Below, piece by piece: positions 20,711-32,368 of a stretch of 64,000 nt of DNA. Each line of letters opens with the position of its first letter. Position 1 is the first letter of the stretch. A program made the position numbers and the translations under genes. Source of the stretch: Zeugodacus cucurbitae. Taxonomy: Eukaryota; Arthropoda; Insecta; Diptera; Tephritidae. The stretch covers positions 33,780,001-33,844,000 of the forward strand of contig NC_071669.1 of the NCBI RefSeq assembly GCF_028554725.1, read 5' to 3'. The notes under the pieces are model-generated. The model made no database searches. It was given only the letters and a program-made list of their open reading frames with translations, and was not told the origin of the DNA.

Positions 20711-21703
20711 GTAAAAATCAAAGACTGGCTCACATCAGCAAACCTGCAGCTTGCTGGTCTGGCGGTGCTGATAACCAGCAGGAAAAAGCTGGAAAATATC
20801 ACTCTTAACATCAATGGCTATATCATCACGACACAGCCGGCGCTGAAGTATCTAGGAGTACTGATAGACGAGACTTAGCTACAAGAGGAACATTGACAAA
20901 GTTTGCGAGAAAGCAGTACGGGTAACGGCAGCCTTAACGAGGATAATGGCCAACATTGTCCAAGCCAAAATAGGAGAGCACTATTGGCCAGGGTTAGCCA
21001 ATCTATCATAATGTATGCGGCACCTATATGGGGACCAGCCCTACAGCATAAGACGTATACAAAGAAAGCGAAATCGGTAGTTCGGCTCAGTGCCATTAGG
21101 GTTGCATGTGCGTTTCCCACGGTATCCCATGAAGCTGACGGGGTGATAGCTGGTATCATACCGCCAGACATTATGGCTATGGAACTCAAGAGAGTATACG
21201 ATAGGGCCAAAAGCATTGGCAGACGTCTAACAGCTGAGGAGCGGAAGAAGGAAATGGAAGTGAGTCTCAACGAATGGCAGCGGCGATGGGACGCGGCAAC
21301 GACGGGGAGATGGACACACAGGCTGATCAGAAGCGTGCACACGTGGATAGAGAGAGAGCATGGAGAAACCGACTTCTATCTGACTCAGTTTCTGATGGGT
21401 CACGGATGTTTTCGAAAATATTTGTATAAATACGGTCATGATGACGGAACGAATTGTTCTTTTTGTGGTAATAGCGAGGAGAACGCGCTACACGTATACT
21501 ATTCCTGCCCAAAATATGAATGTGAAAGAGTGGAATTAGCGAAAATTACATCGGATAGAGTGACGCCGGATAATATCGTGCTGCACATGATTAAATCGAA
21601 TATGGTATGGGATAGAGTAAGAGCGTGGTCTGCGTTAGTCCTTCAAGAACTCAGAGTGAAAGAGTGGCAACGCCGCGAAAGTAGAAGAATAAACGAAGAG
21701 TAG
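20711..21703 (+). pseudogene. R1-a ORF2, 3' part
   Basis: Resumes after the nested LINE with the region following the polymerase active site (KIKDWLTSANLQLAGL-like), then MYAAPIWGPALQHKTYTKK, TVSHEADGVIAGIIPPDIM and WDAATTGRWTHRLI. The C-terminal CCHC motif CSFCGNSEENALHVYYSC is characteristic of the R1 clade. It ends at a TAG at 21701-21703. An early frame break lies before 20903. Confidence 0.88.
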
Positions 21704-21821
21704 GCAGCGTGCGTGTGTGAAGAGCCTAATGGCTAAGCTTGGCATCATGATGAAATGCCTAACAGCGGTACCATGGGGCGTATAGACCACCAAATTGGTA
21801 GTAAAAAATTTCCTATGTACC
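21704..21821 (+). other. R1-a 3' untranslated region, truncated
   Basis: Shares 'gaagagcc', 'atgaaatgcctaac' and 'cggt' blocks with the 3' region of R1-c (27531 onward). It lacks a poly(A) end and runs directly into the ORF2 leader of the next R1 copy at about 21822. Confidence 0.65.
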
Positions 21822-24663
21822 AAGCAGCGTGCAAAAGGGCCAAAACATGAGGGTCTTGCAACTCAACCTCAACCACTGTGAAGCAGCGCAAGATTTACTT
21901 ACGAAAACGGTGTTTGAGCAAAAAGTGGACGTAGCAATCATCAGCGAACAATACAAAAACATAGGTACCGCAAATTGGATCTCTGATCAAACGAGCAAAG
22001 CTGCGGGGAAAAAATACTCCAAAATAAGCCGCTAATAGGACATACTTACTACACACGAGCAACAATCTGTGGCATAAACTTTTATAGCTGTTACCTACCG
22101 CCGAGTGTACCTCAGACTGAATACGAAAGAATCCTTGATAACCTGGTTCTAGAGGTTGCACATACAACAATGAACATTTTGGCAGATGATTTCAACGCGT
22201 GGGCAACGGAATGGGGTAGCACTCACACGAACAGGAGAGGAGACAACCTGGAAAGTAAGTGAACTATACACGCATAGTGACCATCTGGCCATCCTCTTCG
22301 AAATTGGAAATCATGCATATATACAAAGATTTAGATCCCATAAGAGAGTTCAAACCAGAGGATGGAAAACTAACACCCTTGACGAAGAATTATTCAAACT
22401 CATACTAGACAACGACCCGAAAAATGCCACAGAAACGGAACGACAGGCTGAGTATCTAATACAACACATCAGTAAGGCATGTGATGCTGATATGTGCAAG
22501 AAAAAGCAATCCACGTATAGAAGACCAGCATACTGGTGGAATTATGAAATCGAAGACCTAAGAAAAGAATGTCACAAAGCGAGGTGTCTGTGTCAAAGAG
22601 GACGACTTTCGGCAGAATACACAGTGCTACAAGAACGTTTTAAGAAAAAACGTAATGAACTAAAAAAGACAATTAAAAGAGCAAGGCCTGCTGCTTTAAA
22701 GAGTTGTACAACAAGTTAGAAGAAAATCCATGGGGTGACGCTTAAGATTGTTATGACAAAAGTCCGAGGATGTAAAGACCAAACCTCAACCTGCCCAACG
22801 CTGCTAAAGTCTGTAGTAGAGACTCTCTTCCCTGCACAATCGCCGCAAGAATACTGCATCGAAGAATCAGGAACAATGAGCCCACCAGTTAGAAGCAGCG
22901 GAACGATTCGCCAACACCAAGGCATCTGGGTTAGATGACATTCCTAACAAGGCCCTAAAGATTGCGATTAAGCTAAACACTGAGTCGTTAACAAAAATGT
23001 TCACAAAGTGCCTACGAGAGGGAGTTTTCCCTAAAATCTGGAAGAGACAACGATTGGTTCTCATTCAAAAACCAAATAAACCAGCCGGAGAACCAAGCTC
23101 GTACCTACCACTATGTATGTAAGACACTATCGGGAAAATATTGGAGAGAATAATATGCGTGCGCTTGGAACAGCATCTTGAAACAGAATTACCGGGCCTG
23201 GCCGATAATCAATATGGGTTTCGCAGACACAGGCCAACAATTGACGCAATTAAAAAACTTACTGATATCGCTAGTAAAGCCATAGAAGGAATCAGGTGGA
23301 TGTATGGTTCTAAAGAGTATTGTGCAGTAGTCACTTTCGATGTCAAGAATGACTTCCACTCGGCCTATTGGCCGCATATACTAAGAGCCCTTGAAGTCAA
23401 GAAGACACCCCCCTATCTGATGAAGATAATTTCTAACTACCTGTCGGACAGAATACTCTTATATGATACAGACGAAGGACCACAAAGCTATACAGTGATG
23501 GGCGGAGTACCACAGGGCTCTGTCCTGGGCCCGCTTCTGTGGAACGTCCTATACGACGGAGTACTGCGCCTCCCGCTACCGAAGTCTATACAAATAATTG
23601 GATATGCTGATGACATCGCAGTGACTATAGTAGCGAAAGAGATCAGTCAAATAGAGCGACTCTGCAATCATGCGGCGATAAAAATAAAAGAATGACTTAC
23701 TGAAGCAGTACTTATAACAAGTCGGAAGAAACTCGAGGTCGCCACGCTCAACATTGACGGATTCAATATTACAACACAGCAGTCACTAAAATATTTAGGA
23801 GTGATGATAGAATCGAGACTAAACTACAAGACGCATTTAGACAAAGCCTGCGAAAAAGCGTCAAGAGTGACGGCGGCACTAACCAGGATAATGGCCAACA
23901 TCGGTGGACCCAGACAGAATAGATGAGCTCTTCTGGCCAAAGTAAGTCAGTCCATACTCATGTATGCTGCACCTATATGGGGGACAGCATTACGACAGAA
24001 AACATATGTAGAAAAAGAAAAGATTAAGTGCGATCAGGATTGTGTGTGCTTATCGGACCGTATCACATGAGGCAGTTGGAGTCATAGCAGGCATCGTGCC
24101 CCCAGACATAATGGTCATGGAAATCAAGAAAACATATGATAAAACAAAAAGCTCTGGAAGGCGGCTAACAACAGAAGAGAAGAAACAGGAAAGACAAAGT
24201 AGTCTAAATGAATGGCAGAAACGTTGGGATGCAGCAACTTCGGGGAGATGGACCCACAGGCTTATTAAAAATGTGCAAACGTGGGTATATAGAAAACATG
24301 GAGAAACTGACTTCTACCTTACGCAGTTTTTAACAGGGCATGGTTGTTATAGAGAATATCTATACCAATAGGGCCACGATGACCAAACGAACTGTTCTTT
24401 CTGTGCCCGAGGTATGAGAATGAGAGATGTGAAATAGAAGAGCTGACAACGGATCGAGTGACGCCGGATAACATCGTGCACTACATGATCCAGTCGAAGC
24501 TGGTTTGAGACAAAGTGAGAACATGGACAACGGTAGTTATGCAAGAACTTAGAAGAAAAGAGTGGCGACACAGCGAAAGTAGAAGGATTAACCAGACGTA
24601 AACCGGAAAGGTGTAATTGTCGAGCCGAATGGCAAAGCTTGGCCCCACGACGAAATGCTTAAC
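21822..24663 (+). pseudogene. R1-clade element b, ORF2 pseudogene
   Basis: Begins just upstream of ORF2 (MRVLQLNLNHCEAAQDLL at 21847) with no ORF1. The endonuclease keeps IISEQYKNIG and THSDHLAI, but GDFN reads DDFNAWATEW. The reverse transcriptase (23141-23695) has NQYGFRRHRPTIDAI, TFDVKNDFHSAYW, GGVPQGSVLGPL and GYADDIAVTIV. The C-terminal part (24042-24371) ends YREYLYQ. Frameshifts or stops lie near 22030, 22719, 22940, 23120, 23695 and 23925. The 3' untranslated region stops at about 24663 and is fused to the middle of ORF1 of the next copy. Confidence 0.87.
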
Positions 24664-24975
24664 CTTCCACAACGCTCCATTAACAATAGTATGAGGGATA
24701 TCCTTAGTTCTATTGAGAAACTGTATACGAAAGCCTATGAAGAACATACAGGAATTGAAAAGACAAGACGGAATATCCTCATTAAGGCAGCAATTGCGGA
24801 AACAACCCCCAAGAGGCCCCGTGATAAAAATCAGCAAAAGCGAAATACACCGCCTAAAAGAAATAAAACAACGCATGACGAAACACCGAAGACAAAACCG
24901 GACAATCCAGATAAGAAGATAGCAGGGAAGAATACAGTTGAATACAGAGAAGAAAAGGAAACGGAAAAATTATGA
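24664..24975 (+). pseudogene. R1-clade element c, ORF1 fragment
   Basis: LPQRSINNSMRDILSSIEKL and AETTPKRPRDKNQQKRNTPP match the middle of R1-a ORF1 (PPQRYINNNMRD; TPKRPRDEKQVKRNTPP). The zinc-knuckle half is missing. At about 24975 the sequence jumps into the endonuclease of ORF2. Confidence 0.82.
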
Positions 24976-27530
24976 GGTGGTGCTCCTAAACACTGGGAAT
25001 AGGAACACTTTCGAAAAGAACGGTCGGGGTTTCGTGATAGACATCACGTTCGTTAGCAACTCGTTGGCGCGATTAACAAGCTGGAAAGTGACTGATCTTT
25101 ATACACATAACGACCATCTGGCCATTATAATGGAGATCGGAAACTCCCAGAGTCAAAAACACTTGCGCGTCAGGAAAGTACAAACTAGAGGATGGAAAGC
25201 CGTAACACTTGATGAAGATCTCTTCCGTGTTATGCTAAATAACAATCTGGCGAATGTTTCAGATACGGAACAACAGGCACAGTTATTAGTGAGACATATC
25301 AGTAAAGCTTGCGATGCCGCCATGTGCAGAAAAAAACTGGGCACCTACAGAAAACCTGCATATTGGTGGAATGACGAAATTAATAACATAAGACATGAAT
25401 GCAACCACGCTAGGAGAAACTGCCAGAGAAGACGTAGATCGCCTGAGTACGCAAATTTGCGCGAATGCTTTAAAAAGAAAAGACACGAGCTTAAGAAAGC
25501 AATAAAAACGAGCAAACTCTCATGTTTCAAAGAGCTCTGCGAAAATATTGACGAAAATCCCTGGGGCGATGCATACAGAGTTGTAATGCAAAAAGTTAAA
25601 GGTGACAAGGGGAAAGCACCATCTTGTCCCACACTTTTAAAAACCGTTGTGGAAACTCTTTTCCCTAAACAAACGAACGAGCGACCACTACTAGCAAACA
25701 CGTCGGCGATAATAGACGCACCATTGGTCACCGATGAGGAAGTGATACAAGCAGCAGAAAGGTTTGGAAACAACAAAACACCAGGTTTGGATGGAATCCC
25801 CAACAAGGCCTTAAAAATTGCTATAAAACATGACACGGGTTCCTTCTCAGAATTTTTTACCCGCTATCTTCGAGAAGGTGTGTTTCCAAAAATATGGAAG
25901 AAGCAGAGATTGGTTCTTTTACAGAAATAAATAAACCAGCTGGAGAACCAAGTTCGTACCGTCCTCTTTGCATCTTGGACACTCTCGGTAAGATTCTTAA
26001 ACGAATAATCTGTGTACGACTCGGGAAACACTTAGAGCAAGAGTCAGGACTCGCCGAAAACCAGTATGGTTTTCGTAAACGCAGGTCAACCATTGATGCT
26101 ATCAAAAAAGTGACCAATGTCGCAGACACGGCTATAGAAGGGACGATATGGTTGTATGGTGCAAAAAAATACTGTGCAGTAGTCACGTTTGACGTGAAAA
26201 ATGCCTTTAACTCGGCCAATTGGACACACATAATGCGCGCCCTACAATACAGAAGGACACCGGGCTACTTTATATCAAAATATCTGTCGGATAGACTATT
26301 ACTTTACGACACAGACGAGGGACCTAAAGAGCACAGAATTACGGGTGGGGTACCACAGGGCTCGGTACTGGGTCCTCTGCTGTGGAATGTGCTTTATGAC
26401 GGGGTGCTTCGACTTCCGTTGCAAAAAGGGGTTCAAATAATCGGGTACGCTGACGATATCGTAGTAACTGTGGTAGGAAAGGAACTCACTGACATAAGAA
26501 ACCTATGTGAAGACTCTGCTCTGAAGATCAAAAACTGGCTGACGGAAAAAAAGCTCCAACTAACAGGGCAAAAAACCGAAGCCGTATTAATTACAAGCAG
26601 GAAAAAAGTAGAAAATATTACACTTAACATTGACGGATACAACATAACCACCCAACAGTCGCTTAAGTATCTAGGCGTAATATTAGACAATCGTCTGAAC
26701 TACAAGACGCATATCGAGAAGGCATGTGAAAAAGCGGCGCGAGTAACAGCGGCCCTGTCAAGAATGATGGCCAATATTGGCGGACCGAGTCAGACAAGAG
26801 GGCACTCCTGGCTAAAGTAAGCCAGTCGGCGCTAATGTATGCGGCACCCATATGGGGATCTGCAATGAAAAATAAAACATATGCAATGAAAGCAAGTTCG
26901 GTAACTAGGCTAAGTGCAATCAGGGTTATAAGGGCATTCCGTACAGTATCACACGAATCAGCTGCCATCATAGCGGACATCATGCCGCCAGATATTGTGG
27001 CAATGGAACTTAAAATAGTGTACGAAAAGTCCAGAGATATTGGAAGACAACTCACAACAGAAGAACGGAACGAATATAGGCTAAAGAGTATATGCGATTG
27101 GCAGAGTTGATTGGATAGGTCGGACAAAGGAAGATGGACGTACAAGCCAATCGGGAATATGCAAGCTTGGTTGGAAAGAAAACACGGCGAGACGGATTTC
27201 TATCTAACACAATTTCTGACCGGACATGGCTGCTTCAGAAATTATCTGTTAAAATACGGTCACGATAATGGATCGGAATGTTCCTTCTGCGGTTACGGTG
27301 AAGAAAGCGCGCAGCATATATTCTTTACCTGCCCGAAATACGAGGTAGAGAGATCAAACATAGAGACTCTTATAAAGGAACGGGAGACGCCTGAAAATAT
27401 TGCGCACCACATGATTAAATGTAAAGACGTGTGGAATACAGTGAAAACATGGCCCTCAATTGCTCTCCAGGAATTGAGAAAAAAAGAAATGCAACACAGA
27501 AGCGAAAATAGAATAGTTAATGAAGGGTAA
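24976..27530 (+). pseudogene. R1-clade element c, ORF2
   Basis: Starts in the endonuclease at VVLLNTGNRNTFEKNGRG, has THNDHLAI, and continues open to 25930 with the linker (NNKTPGLDGIPNKALKIAIK). The polymerase frame (25894-26820) has YRPLCILDTLGKI, NQYGFRKRRSTIDAI, TFDVKNAFNSANW, GGVPQGSVLGPLLW and GYADDIVVTVVG, all catalytic motifs present. Breaks lie near 25928, 26820 and 27110 (Trp to TGA). The end carries the R1 motif CSFCGYGEESAQHIFFTC and stops at 27530. It is the best-preserved polymerase of the cluster but lacks the endonuclease N-terminus. Confidence 0.9.
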
Positions 27531-27788
27531 ACCATAAAGGTGATTACGAAGAGCCATCTTTGGCTTAGCCTGCGAAGAAATGCCTAACGACGGTCCCGTA
27601 GGACTTGTAAACAGTAGTCGGAGTTAATGGTTTAGTACGTAGGTATATTGTTACGCAAGTCCACGATAGTAAGACATACTAGCTGGGCGTGGTCCCGAAA
27701 GAGGTGTGCCCTTAGCGTGCAGTATGAATCGTACGTGCCGTCTAGTTAGACGGTATCTATGAAAGATTCCCCCTTCGAGAAAAAAAAA
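27531..27788 (+). other. R1-c 3' untranslated region with A-rich end
   Basis: A 258-bp non-coding tail between the ORF2 stop and an A-run (GAGAAAAAAAAATG). It is the only R1 copy here with what looks like a complete 3' end. The minisatellite starts right after it. Confidence 0.65.
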
Positions 27789-28028
27789 TGTATGATTGTA
27801 TGCTTGCGCATATTATTGGTTGGTGGCATATTCACATGTGTACGCACATGTACGATTGTATGCTTGCACATTATTTTTGAAGTTATACTTTTAGTTGGTG
27901 ACATATTCACATGTGTATGTATAAACATATTCACATGTGTACGCACATGTATGATTGTATGCTTGCGCATTATTGGTTGGTGACATATTCATATGTGTAT
28001 AAACATATTCGCATGTTTGAAGTAGGAC
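27789..28028. repeat. minisatellite flanking R1 elements
   Basis: Three irregular units (about 60, 100 and 70 bp), each containing 'gattgtatgcttgc', 'ttggtg(g/a)catattcac' and 'atgtgtacgcacatg'. The same words occur at 12875-12930, left of R1-a. The R1 cluster therefore lies within this repeat, and R1-d starts at its right end. Confidence 0.8.
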
Positions 28029-28861
28029 CACAAATCAACGTGGGAATGCTTTGCTTAAAGCATTCTCAATACTTGACGTGGTACTGCTAAACACGGGAGC
28101 CAAGAACACGTTTAAAAAAATGGTTATGGCTCCATAATTGACATATCGTTTGTCAGTAGGTCATTAGCAGGAAAGACAGAGTGGCAGATATGTGAGCTAT
28201 ATACTCATAGCGACCATCAAGCCATCATGTTAGACATTGGCTTGTGTAACAAATGGAAAGGAGAGGTATGCGGGCGAAAAAATCGCAAACTAAAGGTTGG
28301 ATGAAACCTTGGACGAGGATTTGTTTACGTTTATGATGGACGCAGAACTGAGCAACTTATGTGACGCGAATGAACAAGCAATACTATTTGACTAATCTGG
28401 TTAGCAGAGCCTGCGATGCTGCAATGATTAGAAAAAAGTGCAACGGCTGCCGAAAGCCAGTATACTGGTGGAGTAATGAAATCGCAGCTTTGAGAAACAG
28501 TTGCCATAAAGCCAGGCGGACATATCAAAGGAATAGAAATTCCGGAGAAAATGAGTTTATACGTGAAAGCTTCAGAAAAAGACGAAAAGAACTCAAAGTG
28601 GCTATCAGAAATAGTAAAGCAGCATGCTTTAAAGAGCTGTGCGACAAAGCGGATGAAAATCCATGTGGTGGAGCTAAAGTCAGGGGTACAAAATTACAAA
28701 TGCCGACTTGTCCAAAACTATTAAAAAAAGTTGTAGAAACTTTGTTCCCAACACAGGATGTGCAATCAGAGGGAGACGTGTGCACCAGTAGCATAGATAT
28801 TCCCGTTTTTCTACCGATAAATGACAACGAGGTAGTGCAAGCAGCTGAACGCTTCGGAAAT
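28029..28861 (+). pseudogene. R1-clade element d, 5' part of truncated ORF2
   Basis: Begins inside the endonuclease (NQRGNALLKAFSILDVVLLN-like) and has ELYTHSDHQAIMLDIG. Then the linker follows (SRACDAAMIRKKCNGCRKP; CFKELCDKADENP) up to AAERFGN. Frameshifts occur near 28120 and 28290. At 28861 it is interrupted by CR1-like copy 2; the reading resumes at 32369 further downstream, with roughly the TPGLDG to AIEG segment missing. Confidence 0.85.
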
Positions 28862-29049
28862 TGTTTGTGCGATTGCATATTGTTTTTGTTTTAATTTGCT
28901 CTTTTTCTTTTGATTCGTCTTTATTTCTTTCATTTTTGCTCACAGCTGTTTGCGTGTTATTTTTAAGTGGCTCAGTGCTTCTCAAACTGCTCACTATTAT
29001 ATTGGTTGTGATCTCGGCTAATTCAGTATAACTATTATTGTTTTTCTAT

Positions 29050-29579
29050 TTACAGATATTGAATTATTTAAAGTTTTTAAACAGGCGCGCAATAATTTTA
29101 AAGAAATCGGTCGAGAACTTCAAAACCTTACAGAAAAATTTAAGCATTATGAAGTGTTGTTTCAATCATTTAAATGCCTAAATGATCAAGATGATAATGC
29201 TAAGCCTTCATCAAAACGTAAACGTCCGTCTAATGAAGAACCTGCCACTTTGTCCGTAAAAAGTATGTCACCGGTGAAATTAGACCTTATTAATCTCTCA
29301 TCTCCTTGCCCTCAAGGAGAGAAGCCTTCCTCTTCAAAAGTGCTTAATCCTCCGAAAACAAATAACGATAACCTTAAGCGGAAAACTATTCAGGATCCGC
29401 CTCCTATTAACTCTGAGTTTGTGGCAAAAAATTTGGTAGTAATACCTCAACGAAAATCAATTTTCGTTTCGAGATTCGCTTCGGATACCACAATCGAAGA
29501 TATAAAGTTTTACATCTCGTCGAAATTAAAAATTAACGACTATTTGCTGTGCATTCTTCAATTCCATCTGAAGAAGTAG
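29050..29579 (+). pseudogene. CR1-like copy 2 ORF1 fragment without PHD finger
   Basis: Reads from IELFKVFKQARNNFKEIG through the Ser/Pro-rich linker to KSIFVSRFASDTTIEDI and LQFHLKK, identical in order to copy 1. The start codon and PHD finger are lost in the 5' deletion; the first Met in frame is at 29154. The same ORF1-endonuclease joint as in copy 1 follows. Confidence 0.8.
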
Positions 29580-29881
29580 AAGTTCCTCATGCGGACTTTA
29601 TTGAATTTAAGTGCATACGAATTTGTATTAATAAATGTTCTATTTATCTAACTTTATCTTATATTCCGCCTCAATCGGACTTATCTGTATATACGCAGCA
29701 TGCTTCTTTAATAAATAATGTTTTTTCAATTGCTAAGAATACTGATTACATAATTGTTCTAGGCGATTTCAATTTACCGTGTGTATCTTGGAAATCTGTT
29801 GACGATTGCATTACCCCTTTTTGCACTCGTTTAAGCTTTAATGAGTTTTTGGAAGAAATGTCTGGGATGGGTCTTAACTAA
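29549..29881 (+). pseudogene. CR1-like copy 2 endonuclease fragment
   Basis: Overlaps the end of ORF1 in another frame. It contains SIYLTLSYIPPQSDLS and VLGDFNLPCVSW and stops after MSGMGLN at 29881, exactly as in copy 1. The N-terminal third of the endonuclease domain is missing in both copies. Confidence 0.82.
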
Positions 29882-29920
29882 ATTAACTTAATTCCGAACA
29901 AGTTTGGTAAATTCTTAGAT

Positions 29921-32164
29921 TTGGTCTATGTTGATAATACTTCAACAGTTTCTGTGGTCCGATCTGATCCTTTAGTTTTGCCAGAGGACTCTTATCACCC
30001 TGCCTTGGAAATTAATATCGAAATCATAGACGAATTACTTGTATGCAACAAACAGGACCTTTGTTCTCGGTACAACTTTGCGAAAGCTAACTTCAAAAAG
30101 ATTAATTGTGAACTTTCTAAATTGACTTGGCCTGATTATAGTGGTAATATTGAATTAAATGTATCACATTTTTTTGAAACAATTTTTAATATTTTTGAAA
30201 GATTTGTTGCGAAATGTTTTATTATCAAAAGAAAAAGTTCAAATTTGTGGTATTCGAATGAGCTATGTAAACTAAAAAATAAAAAAGCTCGTGCTTTTAA
30301 ACTTTATAAAAGAACTGGTGCTCTTGTTGACTATTTAAAATATTCTAAATTGCGTCGTCAGTTTGATGAACTTAACAAAAAATGTTATAAAAACTACATA
30401 ATCAAAGTAAAAAATAATATTATTCGTAATCCGAAATTGTTTTATGGTTTCGTTAACTCCAAACGCAGGATTTCAAATTTTCCGTCCGCGATGAAATATA
30501 AATCAACAATGTCATGTGACAATTATATTATTTCTAATATGTTTGCAGAATTCTTCAAATCCAATTATTGTTCAAACTACCCTATGAGTGTGCCATATCA
30601 TCAAGTGTTATGTCCGAGTACTGTAATTAATACACCAATTATTTCTGAAACAGATGTCTTAAATTATTTAGTTACGTTAAAAAATTCGTTTAAATATGGC
30701 CCTGATATGATTCCCTCAAGCTTTCTTAAAAATTGCGCAAAATATATCTATTTGCCCTTAACTAAGCTTTTTAACCTATCTCTTAAACAAGGTATTTTTC
30801 CGTCAATGTGGAAAAACTCTTTTATATTACCTTTGCATAAAAGTGGATTTAGATCATCTGTTGAGAACTATAGGGGGATAGCTAAAATGTCAGCTATACC
30901 CAAACTTTTTGAAGCTATTGTCACTGACCAAATAACTTTCTTAATCTCTCCTTTAATTTCATTCTCTCAGCATGGATTTTGTAAAGGGAAATCTACAGTA
31001 ACTAACTTGCTTGAATTTGTAAACCATGTGTCAATGGGTTTTAGGGATAATAAGAATACTGATGTTATATATACAGACTTTAGTAAAGCATTCATTAGAG
31101 TAAACCACTCAATTCTTTTGCAAAAACTGAATCTTCTTGGTTTTCAACCAAGACTTCTTGAATGGGTATCCTCATATCTTACTAACAGAAAACAACAAGT
31201 TTTATTTAATAATACATTATCCGATTCAATTAGTGTCACTTCAGGGGTTCCACAGGGTAGTCATCTCGGCCCGATTCTGTTCTTGTTGTTCATCAATGAT
31301 ATACCTTCAGTAATTAATTTTTCAGAAATTTTATTATATGCGGATGATGTAAAACTTTTTAAATCATATACTTCTCATAACGAAAGGACTGAGTTGCAAT
31401 CGGATTTAAATAATTTAGTTACTTGGTGTCACAAAAATGATATGCCACTGAATCTTAAAAAATGTAAAACGATGTGCTTTTCCCGTAGAACTGTTGATCT
31501 TTCCCCCTATGTAATAAATAACTTCAGTTTAGAGCAAGTTTTTAGCTTTGTTGATTTAGGAGTTAATATGGACCCTAAACTAAATTTTAATTCTCATGTA
31601 AATTCAATTGTCTTAAAAGCTAAAGGTGCTCTTAGCTTTGTTAAACGTTGTTCTAAAGAATTTAGTGATCCGTATATTACTAAAATTCTTTTTACAACAT
31701 TGGTAAGGCCTATATTGGAGTATGGTTCTATGGTATGGAATCCTAGCTATCAATCCCATTCTGATAAGCTTGAGTCCGTTCAAAAGCAATTTTTACTTTT
31801 TGCTTTAGGCCACTTACATTGGGATTCAATATTGAATCTTCCCCCGTATACTAGTCGTTTAAAACTTATAAATCTTCCCACACTCACTAGTCGCTGAGAA
31901 ATGCTAGGTATAATTTTTCTAGTAAAACTTCTGAATGGTTTAGTTTGTAGTTCATTCCTTTTGTCTGATATTAAGTTTAATGTCCCATTGCGTTCATCCA
32001 GGCAGTTTAGACCATTATTTCTAAAATCTTCTAGAACAAATTTTGAGTTAAATGAACCATTCTGCCGAATATGTCATGATTTTAATTCGCATTCCAGCAC
32101 ATTTGATCCATCTGACTCAATATTTAGCATCAAAAAAACTATTTTGTCTTCTCTTAATAAATAA
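29921..32164 (+). pseudogene. CR1-like copy 2 ORF2: reverse transcriptase, active site present
   Basis: A 658-residue frame (29921-31897) followed, after one TGA, by 87 residues to 32164. It has KSGFRSSVENYRGIAKMS, QHGFCKGKSTVTNLLE, YTDFSKAFIRVNH (Ile where copy 1 has Asp), SGVPQGSHLGPILF and LLYADDVKLF. The TGA at about 31895 stands where copy 1 has AGA. The end FCRICHDFNSHSS and SLNK matches copy 1. The polymerase is almost whole, but the shortened endonuclease and ORF1 make the element non-autonomous. Confidence 0.9.
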
Positions 32165-32368
32165 TATTCAGAAATTTTTAACTTTTTGTTTTTATAAATT
32201 TTTAAATCTCAGCTGTTGAAATGTTTCTTTCTGTAGCTGAGCAGTTTGAGAACCGGGCGCTTAAAAATCTCTTGCCTTTCTAGACTCGGCAAATTCCGCT
32301 CGTATGCGGACTGCGCCCCACGCGTCGGTTGGGCGGGAGGAGGGTAATCGTTTGGGTTAATAATAAAA

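Larger units (their letters stand above)
28862..32368 (+). mobile_element. CR1-like PHD-finger LINE, copy 2
   Basis: Plus-strand sister of copy 1 (16904-20710), nearly identical along most of its length. It starts in the leader ('ttgtttgtgcg'), lacks about 260 bp that in copy 1 hold the ORF1 start and PHD finger, and ends in TTAATAATAA at 32359-32368. It contains an extra stretch of about 31 bp near 28945 ('cagctgtttgcgtgtt') absent from copy 1. It sits in R1-d. Confidence 0.8.

Noticed and set aside
20875..21342. 155-residue minus-strand frame
   Set aside because: Antisense shadow of the R1-a ORF2 C-terminus, which has clear family motifs on the plus strand.
25345..25836. 163-residue minus-strand frame
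   Set aside because: Antisense shadow of R1-c ORF2.
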